A stretch of DNA of 64,000 bases, from contig NZ_JBHLWN010000048.1 in assembly GCF_042432825.1 (NCBI RefSeq), forward strand, positions 24,384 through 88,383, given 5' to 3'. This stretch comes from Gordoniibacillus chartarius (lineage in GTDB: Bacteria > Bacillota > Bacilli > Paenibacillales > NBRC-103111). Positions 33,787-41,692 of the stretch are shown here, piece after piece. A program made the translations under genes and the position numbers. The notes under the pieces are model-generated. The model had not been told where the DNA came from. It was given only the letters and a program-made list of their open reading frames with translations, and made no database searches. Numbering within the stretch: the stretch's first letter is position 1; each line of letters begins with the position of its first letter.

Positions 33787-34614
33787 CTAGTCTCCTTGCT
33801 TCTGCTTGGCGAGCAGCTTCACTTCCGCCTCGGCGAGCTGGGTATAGTTCGGCACGAACGTATGCACATCGTCGTGCTCGCCGCGCAGCAGGCGCGCGGC
33901 CGCGAGCGCGCCGACGTCGCGTGCGGCCGGCTCATGCGGCAGCATGAGCAGCCGCACGCCGCCTGCGGCCTCGCCGCCGCCGAACGCTTCGAGGAGCATC
34001 TCCTCGAAGCCGGCGGTCTCGCCGCAGAAGGCGAGCTCCACGGGCCCGTCCGCCGCGGCGGCCCGCTCCCGCAGCTCGTCCGCCCAATCGCGGACGAGCC
34101 TTACCCCGTCGGCGGCCAGCTCCGTCAGGCCGCCGACAACCGCACCGCCGTCCTCATAGACGGCGGTAAACGCCTGCGAGCGCCGCGCATCGACGAGCGG
34201 CACGAGCCAGCGGCGCCCGGCCGATATCGCCCCGCCGCCGGCGCCGGCCCGCCGCGCCGCTCCAAGCGCAAGCGCCGCCAGGCTGGAGACGCCGACAAGC
34301 GGCACGCGCAGCGTCCACGCCATTGTCTTCGCCGCGGACACCGCCACGCGCACGCCCGTGTACGAGCCGGGCCCGATGCCCACGGCGATCGCATCCACAT
34401 CGCGAGGCCGCAGCCCTCGTCCGTGCAGCAGCTCCTTTACCGCCGGAAGCAGGTGCACGGAATGATCGCGCTTGCCCTGCGCGCTAAACTCCGCCAGCAC
34501 CTCGCCGCCGCGCAGCAGCGCTGTCGTCATCGTCGTCGTGGACGTATCGAAGGCCACAATGACGCCTTCCCGCCCCGCTTTCTCCACCTTTGCTGCATCC
34601 ATCCCTACCGTCAC
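33787..34614 (-). CDS. tsaB: tRNA threonylcarbamoyladenosine biosynthesis protein TsaB
   Basis: About 275 residues. An inactive Kae1-like partner that scaffolds TsaD. IVAFDTSTTTMTTALLRGGEVL at the N-terminus and AIAVGIGPGSYTGVRVAVSAAKTMAW are diagnostic. A GTG at 34614 overlaps the tsaE TGA (GTGA arrangement) with GGGAG six bases upstream, which suits translational coupling. An ATG at 34602 is the alternative. The middle of the protein is Ala, Gly and Glu-rich with high GC. The C-terminal half is more variable than in Bacillus. Confidence 0.93.
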   Translation of the reverse strand: MTVGMDAAKVEKAGREGVIVAFDTSTTTMTTALLRGGEVLAEFSAQGKRDHSVHLLPAVKELLHGRGLRPRDVDAIAVGIGPGSYTGVRVAVSAAKTMAWTLRVPLVGVSSLAALALGAARRAGAGGGAISAGRRWLVPLVDARRSQAFTAVYEDGGAVVGGLTELAADGVRLVRDWADELRERAAAADGPVELAFCGETAGFEEMLLEAFGGGEAAGGVRLLMLPHEPAARDVGALAAARLLRGEHDDVHTFVPNYTQLAEAEVKLLAKQKQGD

Positions 34615-35129
34615 CCTTCTCTCCCGCTGCTGTCCAGCCTCAACAATCCGTCCCGCTCCAGCTCCCGGCACCACGCCGCATACCTTTCTCCGTACGGTGT
34701 AAGCGTCAACCGGCGCTCCGTCCAGCCTCCGCCCTCCACGTGGGCGATCTCCACCGCCAGCCGCTCCTCGGGCAGCAGCTCCTCGATCCGCGACGCCCAT
34801 TCCACGAGCGTTACGCCTTTGCCGAAGAAATACTCGTCCAGGCCGAGCTCGTCCGCTTCCGCCTCCGTCAAGCGGTACACATCCATATGATAGAGAGGCA
34901 GCCGCCCCTCGTACTCTTTAATGATCGTGAACGTCGGGCTATTGACGACGCCCGGCACGCCGAGCGCCTTCGCCAGAGCCTGCGAGAAGCGCGTCTTTCC
35001 CGCGCCAAGATCGCCTTCGAGCGTCAGCACCGAGCCCGGTTCGGCCAGCCGCCCTAGCGCAGCGGCCAATCGTTCCGTATCCGTTTCCCCGTGCGACGCA
35101 TATTCGTATTGCTGCTGGACGCTGCTCAT
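34611..35129 (-). CDS. tsaE: tRNA threonylcarbamoyladenosine biosynthesis ATPase TsaE
   Basis: 172 residues from ATG 35129, which has GGAGGG upstream. A P-loop ATPase that drives turnover of the TsaB-TsaD complex. LEGDLGAGKTRFSQALAKAL is Walker A, NSPTFTIIKEYEG follows, and YHMDVYRL and VTLVEWASRIEELLP are family hallmarks. First gene of the tsa operon, expressed from its own promoter overlapping the upstream terminator. Confidence 0.96.
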   Translation of the reverse strand: MSSVQQQYEYASHGETDTERLAAALGRLAEPGSVLTLEGDLGAGKTRFSQALAKALGVPGVVNSPTFTIIKEYEGRLPLYHMDVYRLTEAEADELGLDEYFFGKGVTLVEWASRIEELLPEERLAVEIAHVEGGGWTERRLTLTPYGERYAAWCRELERDGLLRLDSSGREG

Positions 35130-35175
35130 CCGCGGGTTGCCCTCCATTTTGCACCAGTCGCATGTAATTCCTATT

Positions 35176-35204
35176 ATTATAGAAAAACGAACGAAAGCCC
35201 GCAA
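35176..35204 (-). promoter_or_regulatory. Promoter of the tsaE operon
   Basis: On the minus strand TTGCGG (35204-35199), a 17-base spacer, and TATAAT (35181-35176). The -35 region lies inside the hairpin of the upstream operon's terminator, so terminator and promoter overlap. Confidence 0.55.
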
Positions 35205-35231
35205 CTCCGCCAATAGGCGGAGCACCGGGCT
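35182..35231 (-). terminator. Terminator of the sspH operon
   Basis: On the minus strand AGCCCG, CTCCGCC, loop TATT, GGCGGAG, CGGGCT, then TTCGTTCGTTTTT. A strong two-part stem between 35196 and 35231. Confidence 0.8.
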
Positions 35232-35252
35232 CCCGCATCGCCAAACGCAGCA

Positions 35253-35435
35253 TTATTGAATTTCCTGCAGCTCGTCCACCATTACGATTTTCACATCGGC
35301 CGGGTTGTCTTCCACATGCACCTTCGCCGTTTCCTTGCCCATATCCACGCTGTCGATCCAAACGGATACGCCGTTCAGCTCGACATCGATCCGTTCGTCG
35401 GCGTTCAAAATTTCCTGCGCCCGGTAAGCTTTCAT
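35253..35435 (-). CDS. sspH: H-type small acid-soluble spore protein
   Basis: 60 residues. RAQEILNADERIDVELNGVSVWIDSVD and the following AKVHVEDNPADVKIVMVDEL match the SspH pattern (RA-EI, V-x-x-NG-x-x-V-I, NP, V-x-x-L). It is a minor spore-core protein made late in the forespore. It overlaps the stop of the preceding 65-residue gene by four bases. No clear forespore sigma promoter could be fixed upstream of the pair. Confidence 0.8.
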   Translation of the reverse strand: MKAYRAQEILNADERIDVELNGVSVWIDSVDMGKETAKVHVEDNPADVKIVMVDELQEIQ

Positions 35436-35629
35436 GCTTCGTTCTCCTTTCCGCCGGCCTCGAGAACGGACTCCGTTAGCCCCATCGTGTCCGTCGTCGA
35501 CTCGTCGATCAGCCCGTTCTGCGGCGATACTTTGCCTCCGCCCAGGCCCTCGTTGACCATTCGGTCAATGTCCATGAAATTTTCATCCATGCCTTGGTAC
35601 ATCGAATCGTATTCGTCCTGATCCGCCAC
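35432..35629 (-). CDS. Small acidic protein upstream of sspH
   Basis: 65 residues, acidic and Met and Gly-rich, without hydrophobic segments. GTG start seven bases after AGGAGG. It is coupled to sspH by a four-base overlap, so it is probably a spore protein too. I do not recognise a family. Confidence 0.65.
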   Translation of the reverse strand: MADQDEYDSMYQGMDENFMDIDRMVNEGLGGGKVSPQNGLIDESTTDTMGLTESVLEAGGKENEA

Positions 35630-35730
35630 TGTAATCCTCCTGAATGTAGGTTGCTGGCCGCCGTTGCGGCTTTGCCCATAGATTTTCCCGCCGGCGGCGA
35701 ATTCATACGGATTGGAATTGAAGGAACAGC

Positions 35731-35737
35731 CATACTA
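35731..35737 (+). promoter_or_regulatory. Forespore-type -10 element (CATACTA) before ku
   Basis: CATACTA matches the -10 consensus of SigF/SigG promoters and lies 40 bases before the ku ATG. The matching -35 (TGMATA) is weak here. Ku and LigD are SigG-controlled in B. subtilis, which supports the idea. Confidence 0.4.
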
Positions 35738-35776
35738 AGGCTAATCAATGCTGTCAAACAAGGGAGGCCTGCGGCC

Positions 35777-36703
35777 ATGCATACGGTGTGGAAAGGCGCG
35801 ATCAGCTTCGGTCTCGTACACGTGCCGGTGAAGATGTTCTCGGCAACCGAAGAGAAGGATATTCACATGAAGTACATCCACAAGAAGTGCATTACCCCCC
35901 TCTCCTACGTGCGAAAATGCACAACCTGCGAGGAAGAAGTCGGCTGGGACGAGATTACGAAGGGGTATGAGTATGAGCCGGGGCATTTTGTCCTGTTCGA
36001 GAAGGACGAGCTGGAAAGCTTGAGCGAAGGCGTCAACAAAGAGATCAAAATTCTCGATTTCGTCGATTTGACGGATATCGATCCGATTTATTTTCAGAAA
36101 ACGTATTATTTGGCGCCGAACGAAACGGGGGCGGGAGCTTACAACCTGCTGCTGTCGGCCATGCGGGACACGGGCAAAATCGGCATCGCCAAAGTGTCGA
36201 TCCGCTCCAAATCGTCGCTCGCCGCGATCCGGATTATCGACAACTGCATTGCAATGGAGACGATCTTCTACCCGGACGAAATTCGGCCAGTCGCCCAGGT
36301 ACCGGGATTGCCGGAGCAGGTGACGACGAACGAGAAAGAGCTGACGATGGCGAAAATGTTAATCGAACAGCTGTCGACCCCCTTCGAGCCGGAAAAATAT
36401 ACGGACGACTACCGTCACGCGCTGCTCGACGCTATTCAGGCGAAAGTGGCGGGCGAGGAGATCCAAGCCGCTCCGGAGCAGAAGCGGACGAACGTCATCG
36501 ATTTGATGGCCGCGCTCCAGGCGAGCCTCGATACGATGAAGCCGATCGCGCCGGATACGACGAAGCCGGCTGCCGCGGCGAACCGGAGGAAGGCCGCTGC
36601 TGTCATCGAGAGCGCCGAGGACGCGGGGGCCGTTGCCGTTGCACCGAAGCCGGCCAAGGCCAAGTCGGCGAAGAAGAGCAAAGCGAAGGAAACCGTCTCC
36701 TGA
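35777..36703 (+). CDS. ku: Bacterial Ku protein (non-homologous end joining)
   Basis: 308 residues. It forms the homodimeric ring that binds DNA double-strand ends and recruits ligase. It starts WKGAISFGLVHVPVKMFSATEEK and carries YIHKKCITPLSYVRKCTTC and YYLAPNETGAGAYNLLLSAM, all Ku-core features. The last 45 residues are Lys and Ala-rich, as in other bacterial Ku tails that contact DNA. ATG 35777 follows GGGAGG. A single gene facing away from the sspH operon. Its ligase and polymerase partners lie 4-7 kb downstream as separate genes. Confidence 0.96.
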   Translation: MHTVWKGAISFGLVHVPVKMFSATEEKDIHMKYIHKKCITPLSYVRKCTTCEEEVGWDEITKGYEYEPGHFVLFEKDELESLSEGVNKEIKILDFVDLTDIDPIYFQKTYYLAPNETGAGAYNLLLSAMRDTGKIGIAKVSIRSKSSLAAIRIIDNCIAMETIFYPDEIRPVAQVPGLPEQVTTNEKELTMAKMLIEQLSTPFEPEKYTDDYRHALLDAIQAKVAGEEIQAAPEQKRTNVIDLMAALQASLDTMKPIAPDTTKPAAAANRRKAAAVIESAEDAGAVAVAPKPAKAKSAKKSKAKETVS

Positions 36704-36718
36704 GGGGACGGTTTTCTT
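36688..36718 (+). terminator. Terminator overlapping the ku stop codon
   Basis: GAAACCGTCTCC / GGGGACGGTTTTC, with the TGA stop in the loop and a T-rich end (TTTTCTTT). Confidence 0.8.
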
Positions 36719-36773
36719 TATGTCATTTTGAGGCGGACGGTCCGTCTATGCACACTATCCGCCTGGGCCTATG

Positions 36774-37394
36774 AAGACCGCCCATTCCAGGCCGTCTTCT
36801 CACCTCCTGACCGCCTCGGCCCCCAAAGACCGCCCGTTCCGGGCCGTCTTCTCACCTCCTGACCGCCTTGGTCCCTCAAGACCGCCCGTTCCAGGCCGTC
36901 TTCTCACCTCCTGACCGCCTCGGTCCCTCAAGACCGCCCGTTCCGGGCCGTCTTCTCACCTCCTGACCGCCTCGGTCCCTCAAGACCGCCCGTTCCGGGC
37001 CGTCTTCTCACCTCCTGACCGCCTCGCCCCCCAAGACCGCCCTTTCAGGGCCGTCTTCTCACCTCCTGACCGCCTGGGCCTATGAAGACCGCCCGTTCCG
37101 GGCCGTCTACACACCTCCTGACCGCCTCGGTCCCTCAAGACCGCCCTTTCCGGGCCGTCTTCTCACCTCCTGACCGCCTCGCCCCCCAAGACCGCCCTTT
37201 CAGGGCCGTCTTCTCACCTCCTGACCGCCTCGGTCCCTCAAGACCGCCCTTTCCGGGCTGTCTTCTCACCACCTGACCTTCCCGCCCCCGAAAGACCGCC
37301 GTTCCGGGCCGTCTTCTCACCACCTGACCTTCCCGCCCCCGAAAGCCCCCCCTTTCCGGGCCGTCTTTGCGCGACCTTCTTCACCACCCAACCG
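36774..37394. repeat. Tandem array of twelve 52-bp units
   Basis: Units begin AAGACCGCCC at 36774, 36826, 36878, 36930, 36982, 37033, 37085, 37137, 37188, 37240, 37292 and 37343, spaced 51 or 52 bp. Each carries an imperfect hairpin AGACCGCCC-gttcc-GGGCCGTCT followed by TCTCACCTCCTGACCGCCT. The units abut without unique spacers, so this is not a CRISPR array. 52 is not a multiple of three, so it does not code. The last two units have diverged most. It fills the ku to nuclease-gene interval. Confidence 0.95.
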
Positions 37395-37405
37395 CCCCGG
37401 CCCTC

Positions 37406-38080
37406 TTACCTCAAATCCTCAATGGTTACATTCGGTGAAAGAACGTAGCTGTAGATCTTCTTTGTCCCGCTGCCGCCGGGAAGAAGCGCTCCCTTCTCCC
37501 GCAATGAATGCATGATTTTACGAGCCTTCTTGGCATGAATGTGAAGAACGGAGGCAGCCTCTTGAGGCGTCAGTCGTCCCCCTTTCCCCGCAATCAGCCT
37601 GAGCATTTCCCGCTCTTCAAGCTTCCACACCTTCTTTTCCGTCATAGATATGCCAAACCATTTCCCCATGAACTGTTGAATCATTTGCTGACAGGTCCGA
37701 GGGCGCTCCTTGATCAGATCATAGGAGAACCGAAGCAGCTGCCAATCATCCAGCAGCAAATGATTTTGCCTCAGCAGTTGATCCGTAAATTGGGACCGGG
37801 AAATTTGCAGCAAATGCGGTCCGAACCCGTCGATTTCGATGGCGAGTTTCATAGGCCCCCAAATAAACACAAAGTCGATATATCGTTTCCCGTCACGAAA
37901 ATCGTTGACCTCATATTCCGGAATAAGACCGTTAAAATGTCCGAACAATGGCCGCCAAACCAGCTCAAGAAACAATCGTTCCGCATGTCCAAGCCCTCCT
38001 TCCAGTCTTCCTAAAACCTCGCCGCTGCGAGAGCGCATGTGTTTTTCCAGCCACAGCTCATAAGCTTTAGTGAATCCCAT
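37406..38080 (-). CDS. Endonuclease-fold (DUF559/Vsr-like) protein with C-terminal winged helix
   Basis: 224 residues. The middle has the PD-(D/E)xK pattern RYIDFVFIWGPMKLAIEIDG (Asp69, Glu82, Asp84), then His89 and DQLLRQNHLLLDDWQLLRFSYDLI, the R-x-L-x-x-x-x-W-x-x-LRF ending seen in DUF559 and Vsr-related nucleases. Residues 150-224 look like a winged helix (LTPQEAASVLHIHAKKARKIMHSLREKGAL). A DNA-cleaving or nicking enzyme is inferred, with target unknown. ATG 38080 lies seven bases after AAAGGAG. A terminator-like hairpin leader ends just before the ribosome site. A decayed paralog with the same leader lies at 21,956-22,449. Confidence 0.7.
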   Translation of the reverse strand: MGFTKAYELWLEKHMRSRSGEVLGRLEGGLGHAERLFLELVWRPLFGHFNGLIPEYEVNDFRDGKRYIDFVFIWGPMKLAIEIDGFGPHLLQISRSQFTDQLLRQNHLLLDDWQLLRFSYDLIKERPRTCQQMIQQFMGKWFGISMTEKKVWKLEEREMLRLIAGKGGRLTPQEAASVLHIHAKKARKIMHSLREKGALLPGGSGTKKIYSYVLSPNVTIEDLR

Positions 38081-38323
38081 ATGACATCTCCTTTGCAAAA
38101 TAAAATAGCCGCTTACGGGTCAGATGGCCTGACTCCATAAGCGGCGTGTGCTTCACAACCGATAAATATCCTTTACCAAAACATATCACCGAAATTGGAA
38201 GTAATCAATAAAATTGTGAAAGAATTTTCCATGAATCCCTTAAAATATCGTCAAACCACAGAATGCATCATCCGAATTTCTATAGTAAAAAGAATATGGT
38301 TGTAAAGCGTGAGTGGATAATGA
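38057..38323. repeat. Duplicated divergent intergenic region, copy A
   Basis: Aligned with 38,358-38,583 in the same orientation. Shared blocks are CTCATAAGCT, CCTTTGCAAAA, GCGGCGTGTGCTTC, ATTGGAAGTAA, CATCNTCCGAATTT, CTATAGTAAA, GAATATGG and GGATNATGAC. Copy A begins at the start of the endonuclease gene and ends in a decayed version of the start of the HEAT gene. Confidence 0.8.
38090..38170 (-). ncRNA. Hairpin leader element, copy 1 (before the intact endonuclease-fold gene)
   Basis: On the minus strand GGTTGTGAAGCACACGCCGC enters a hairpin: GCCGCTTA (38145-38138) pairs with TAAGCGGC (38115-38108), with inner GTCAG/CTGAC. A TATTTTATTTT tail, AAAGGAG and the start codon follow. The hairpin plus T tract looks like an intrinsic terminator placed in the leader. 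Two more copies occur in this window. No known riboswitch class is recognised. Confidence 0.6.
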
Positions 38324-38357
38324 CTGCATGCGAGTGCGTATGTGTTCGTTCTATCAT

Positions 38358-38583
38358 TTCTCATAAGCTATTCCTTTGCAAAAGAAAATAGCAGCCCACG
38401 AATCAGATTGCCTGACTTCAACAGCGGCGTGTGCTTCGCAGCCGACAGAACATATTGGAAGTAAACATTACAATTATGAAAGATATTGCTGTGAACTCGT
38501 AATTTGTCGTCCAACTCACAGCAAGCATCTTCCGAATTTGCTATAGTAAAGAGAATATGGGTGGAAGGCGTGGATGGATGATG
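38358..38583. repeat. Duplicated divergent intergenic region, copy B
   Basis: The second copy begins with a shortened remnant of an endonuclease gene start and runs into the real start of the HEAT-repeat gene. The copies differ at many positions, so the duplication is not recent. Confidence 0.8.
38370..38450 (-). ncRNA. Hairpin leader element, copy 3 (orphan)
   Basis: On the minus strand GCGAAGCACACGCCGCTGTTG, then GTCAGG-caat-CTGAT, then GGGCTGC and TATTTTCTTTTGCAAAGGA. The stem has lost pairing compared with copy 1, and the gene behind it is missing apart from a few bases. It is part of duplicated copy B. Confidence 0.5.
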
Positions 38584-39222
38584 ACACTACTGGAGAAGCT
38601 CTCATCGGCTTTAGGGATGAAAACGCAGGATGCCAACAAGGCCGCTGCCGAAGCGGTTTTGAGGGAGCCTCATTTGCTTGAAGATATCGCAGACGGGCTG
38701 CAGAACGGTAAAGCCGCCTTGATCGCCGATTGTGCGGAAGTCATGACGAAGGTGGCCGAGGTATCGCCATTGCTTGTCGTGCCTCACATCAACAAGCTCG
38801 CTGCGCTGCTCACCCATGGGACGACGAAAGTCCGTTGGGAAGCTGTTCACGCAATTGCGCTGACGTCCGCCTATGCCCCTGCGAGCGTCGTTCCGCACTT
38901 GCGCACGCTGACGCGGCTTGTCCGCGACGATAGCTCGACGATCGTCCGCGATTATGCGATCGATGCGTTATGCCATTACGGCTCGACGGACCACGATGCC
39001 GCAACGACGGTGCTGCCCGCTCTCTTAGAAGCGCTGGAGGCTTGGGGCGGGAAGCATCGTGCCCGCATTCTGGAGGGCCTCGCCCGGCTCGTCCCGCAAG
39101 CTCCGGCAGCTGCCGCCGAGCTGGAGGCCATCGCTCTGACGTATATAGAAGATCCGAAGGCATCCGTGAAAAAGGCGGCGAGGGCCTTGTCCAAGGCGCT
39201 GAAAGCAGGAACCCGCCAATGA
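38578..39222 (+). CDS. HEAT-repeat protein
   Basis: 214 residues of helical repeats: LVVPHINKLAALLTHGTTKVRWEAVHAIALTSAYAP and VVPHLRTLTRLVRDDSSTIVRDYAIDALCHYG are clear HEAT/armadillo-type pairs with the Asp/Arg ladder. No enzyme motif, so probably a protein-binding scaffold. The double ATG at 38578 follows GGAAGG. An in-frame ATG at 38557 lies inside the conserved duplicated region and lacks a ribosome site. The stop overlaps the next gene by four bases, so the two are coupled. Confidence 0.75.
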   Translation: MMTLLEKLSSALGMKTQDANKAAAEAVLREPHLLEDIADGLQNGKAALIADCAEVMTKVAEVSPLLVVPHINKLAALLTHGTTKVRWEAVHAIALTSAYAPASVVPHLRTLTRLVRDDSSTIVRDYAIDALCHYGSTDHDAATTVLPALLEALEAWGGKHRARILEGLARLVPQAPAAAAELEAIALTYIEDPKASVKKAARALSKALKAGTRQ

Positions 39223-40106
39223 CCGTTATCGAAACCAAGAGCAACCGCTCCGACTTCATAATCAGACCGCTGCAGCCTTCGGACCTCGTTCATCTCGGCG
39301 ACCTGCAGCCGCCGGACTGGGGGCCGATTGGGCCGATTTTTCGCTCGTTCTTAAGCAGGCCCCATTGCTCTGCGCTCGCACTTGATGATCTGTCCGGACG
39401 TCTGCTCGGCGTCGCGAACGGAAGCCGCTTCGGATCGGCCGGATGGGTCGGACCGATCATAGTCGCGCCGGCAGCTCGCGGACGAGGATTCGGAACGGCG
39501 CTGACACAAGCCGTATTGGACGAGCTGACCGCCGCAGGATGCGTCAGTATCGCCTTGCTGGCAACGGAGCTGGGCGCCCCGATCTACCGCAGGCTCGGTT
39601 TCATGGAGGCTGGCAGCTACTCATTCATGGCGCGTTCTCAGATTGCGGCGGAAGAAGCATCCGTTCCCGATCCCGCAAAAGCGACTCCGGCTGGCTGCAC
39701 CGTCCGTCTCGAGCCGCTGCAGCCGTCGGACTCCGGCACCGTGCTGGCGCTCGATCGCATTGCCAACGGGTTCGACCGCTCGCTCGTGTACGAGGGCGTC
39801 CAGCTCGCAGGCTGGGCGGCGCGGGATATGCATACGGGAAAGCTGAGAGGTTATTACGCGCAGCATGCCGGAGAAGGTCCCGTCATTGCCGTCGATGAGG
39901 AAGCGGGCATCGCTCTGCTGAAGATGAAGCTTGCAAACGGAAACGTCGACCGGGCCGTTCTGCCTGCCGGCAACGAACCCGGCGTACAATTTTTGCTGAC
40001 GGAAGGCTGGGAAATAAAGCGAACCGCGCTGCGGATGACGCTGGGCCCTCCGCTCAAATGGCGTCCTCAGTTCATTTATCATCGCATTTCGGGCTTTTGG
40101 GGATAA
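39219..40106 (+). CDS. GNAT family acetyltransferase (two-domain)
   Basis: 295 residues. Residues 10-140 are a GNAT domain with VGPIIVAPAARGRGFGTALTQAVLDEL as the acetyl-CoA loop and APIYRRLGFME as the end motif. Residues 150-295 form a second, degenerate GNAT-like domain (VRLEPLQPSDSGTVLALDRIANGFDRS). This resembles the YitH/HmuD-type double GNAT proteins. The substrate is unknown. It is coupled to the HEAT gene by an ATGA overlap. Confidence 0.82.
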   Translation: MTVIETKSNRSDFIIRPLQPSDLVHLGDLQPPDWGPIGPIFRSFLSRPHCSALALDDLSGRLLGVANGSRFGSAGWVGPIIVAPAARGRGFGTALTQAVLDELTAAGCVSIALLATELGAPIYRRLGFMEAGSYSFMARSQIAAEEASVPDPAKATPAGCTVRLEPLQPSDSGTVLALDRIANGFDRSLVYEGVQLAGWAARDMHTGKLRGYYAQHAGEGPVIAVDEEAGIALLKMKLANGNVDRAVLPAGNEPGVQFLLTEGWEIKRTALRMTLGPPLKWRPQFIYHRISGFWG

Positions 40107-40143
40107 GACGGCTTAACATCGCTGGTTCACTCTTGTACATTCC

Positions 40144-40173
40144 TTTACAGGCATATTCCGATCATGTTATGCT
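40144..40173 (+). promoter_or_regulatory. SigA-type promoter of the ArsR-family gene
   Basis: TTTACA (40144-40149), 18-base spacer, TATGCT (40168-40173), 20 bases before the ATG. Confidence 0.5.
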
Positions 40174-40193
40174 GTAGGGGAAAGGAGCATGGT

Positions 40194-40529
40194 ATGATGG
40201 GCGAGACATTGACAACATTGACCGCACTTTCCGAGCCCAACCGCCTGCACATTGTTGAACTCTTGCGCGACGGCCCTCTGACGGTAGGGGAAATCGCCGA
40301 TCGGCTTGAGCTTCGCCAGCCGCAGGCGTCCAAGCATCTTCGCGTTCTTAGCGAAGCCGGACTCGTCGAAGTGCAGCCGAGTGCGAACAAGCGCTACTAT
40401 AAGCTGCAGCCGCAGCCGTTTTACGATCTCGACGATTGGGTCGATTCGTTCCGCCGCATATGGACCGAGCGAATGGACCGTCTCGATGACTATTTGCAGG
40501 AGCTGCAAGGTAAGAAGCTGCGTCAATAA
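40194..40529 (+). CDS. ArsR/SmtB-type winged-helix repressor
   Basis: 111 residues. ALSEPNRLHIVELLRDGPLTVGEIADRLELRQPQASKHLRVLSEAGLVEVQP is a full ArsR winged helix with the recognition helix RQPQASKHLRVL. There are no metal-binding Cys clusters, so it probably senses something other than metal, or works like the SdpR/AHSA1-linked regulators. The tail FYDLDDWVDSFRRIWTERMDRLDDYL is typical of regulators paired with START-domain proteins, but no such partner is adjacent. ATG 40194 lies six bases after AAAGGAG. Confidence 0.88.
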   Translation: MMGETLTTLTALSEPNRLHIVELLRDGPLTVGEIADRLELRQPQASKHLRVLSEAGLVEVQPSANKRYYKLQPQPFYDLDDWVDSFRRIWTERMDRLDDYLQELQGKKLRQ

Positions 40530-40535
40530 CGCGCA

Positions 40536-40565
40536 AAGGGCCGCCGGATCAATCGGGCGGCCCTT
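40536..40565. terminator. Shared terminator between converging ArsR and ligase genes
   Basis: A 10-bp perfect stem AAGGGCCGCC (40536-40545) / GGCGGCCCTT (40556-40565). It overlaps the 3' end of the ligase coding sequence. Confidence 0.7.
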
Positions 40566-41505
40566 GCCATATGCATTCGCTCGCCGGTACGTCGACAAAG
40601 CTTTGGATGCTCGGCTGACGCAGCGTCCTTCCTTCCTGCCAGCGCCATTCCGAATACTGCACCTTCACGGCAAGCTGCGGTTTTACCCAATATGTATCCT
40701 TCTTCATATCGGGATGCGCTTCCGCGAACGGACTTTTCACCGTCACAAGAGGCTTCAGCACGTCCGTCAGATTGCGCCACTCCGCCTTCGTCATTTTGCC
40801 GGTACCCACATGCCCGATATAACGGAACAATCCTTGCCGATCGTACAGCCCGAGCAGCACCGCGTTAACCACACCGCCGTTTAGCGTAAAGCCGCCGATC
40901 GCCGCAATGACATCGCCGTAATTTTTCACCTTGATCCAGCGATTATCCTTGCCGTCTATGGTGTAGGTCGATGCCGAATCCTTACAAACAATGCCTTCCA
41001 TCGCATTCTTCTCCATTAACGCAAACAGGGCGTCGCCATCCGGGAACGATGCTGCCAGCTGAACGGACGGCGTCGGGATGACGATATCCGCCAGCAGGCG
41101 CTGGCGCTCCGCGAGAGGACGGTTCGTCACCCATTCCCCATTTACATACAGGACGTCAAAAATCATATACGTAACCGGTACGGCCTTCTGCACTTGCCCA
41201 ACCCGCTCGAGACGGCGGATGCCGTCCCGGCGCATCACCTCATGGAACGACGGTTTGCCATCATCGGCGAGCGCGATGACTTCCCCGTCCAGGATAACCG
41301 ATTCGGCCATGCAGTACTGCCGCGTATCGGCAATCTCCGGATAATTGTATGTCCGTTCCCGCAGCTTACGGTTGAAGAGCCGGGTCGTGCCGTTCTCGGT
41401 ATAAGCGAGAATCCGCGTACCGTCCCATTTGATCTGATACTGCCACTGCGGTCCTACAGGAATCGCACTGCCGCTGACCGGCTCGAATGGCACAATAGGC
41501 TGCAT
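40549..41505 (-). CDS. ATP-dependent DNA ligase, LigD ligase-domain type (stand-alone)
   Basis: 318 residues. The nucleotidyltransferase core has motif I KWDGTR with the AMP-accepting Lys, motif III YMIFDVLYVNGEW, motif IV EGIVCKD and motif V WIKVKN. An OB domain follows (GHVGTGKMTKAEWRNLTDVL, VKPQLAVKVQYSEW). This is the ligase module of LigD without polymerase or nuclease modules. With Ku and the separate polymerase gene at 42,222 it would seal breaks in end joining. It is on the opposite strand to both partners. Confidence 0.92.
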   Translation of the reverse strand: MQPIVPFEPVSGSAIPVGPQWQYQIKWDGTRILAYTENGTTRLFNRKLRERTYNYPEIADTRQYCMAESVILDGEVIALADDGKPSFHEVMRRDGIRRLERVGQVQKAVPVTYMIFDVLYVNGEWVTNRPLAERQRLLADIVIPTPSVQLAASFPDGDALFALMEKNAMEGIVCKDSASTYTIDGKDNRWIKVKNYGDVIAAIGGFTLNGGVVNAVLLGLYDRQGLFRYIGHVGTGKMTKAEWRNLTDVLKPLVTVKSPFAEAHPDMKKDTYWVKPQLAVKVQYSEWRWQEGRTLRQPSIQSFVDVPASECIWQGPPD

Positions 41506-41692
41506 ATCGCTCGTTCCTCACTCCCTGCTCCGTCGTTTCCCCATAGTATTTCCAAATGTTCCTCGATCAGCCGGAACCGCCGCTTAACGCCCTCACTAAT
41601 TGATACCCGGGCTCCTGTGCTCGCATGTTCAAGTAATGGCAACCCGCATGAACTAGGTGAATGTTATCTGAAGGCACGGGTACCCTACAAAA

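Noticed and set aside
36774..37394. CRISPR array
   Set aside because: The 52-bp units follow each other directly with no unique spacers, and no cas genes are present.
38970..39218. N-terminal extension of the GNAT protein
   Set aside because: It overlaps the HEAT gene in another frame and is not protein-like. The ATG at 39219 with the four-base overlap is the better start.
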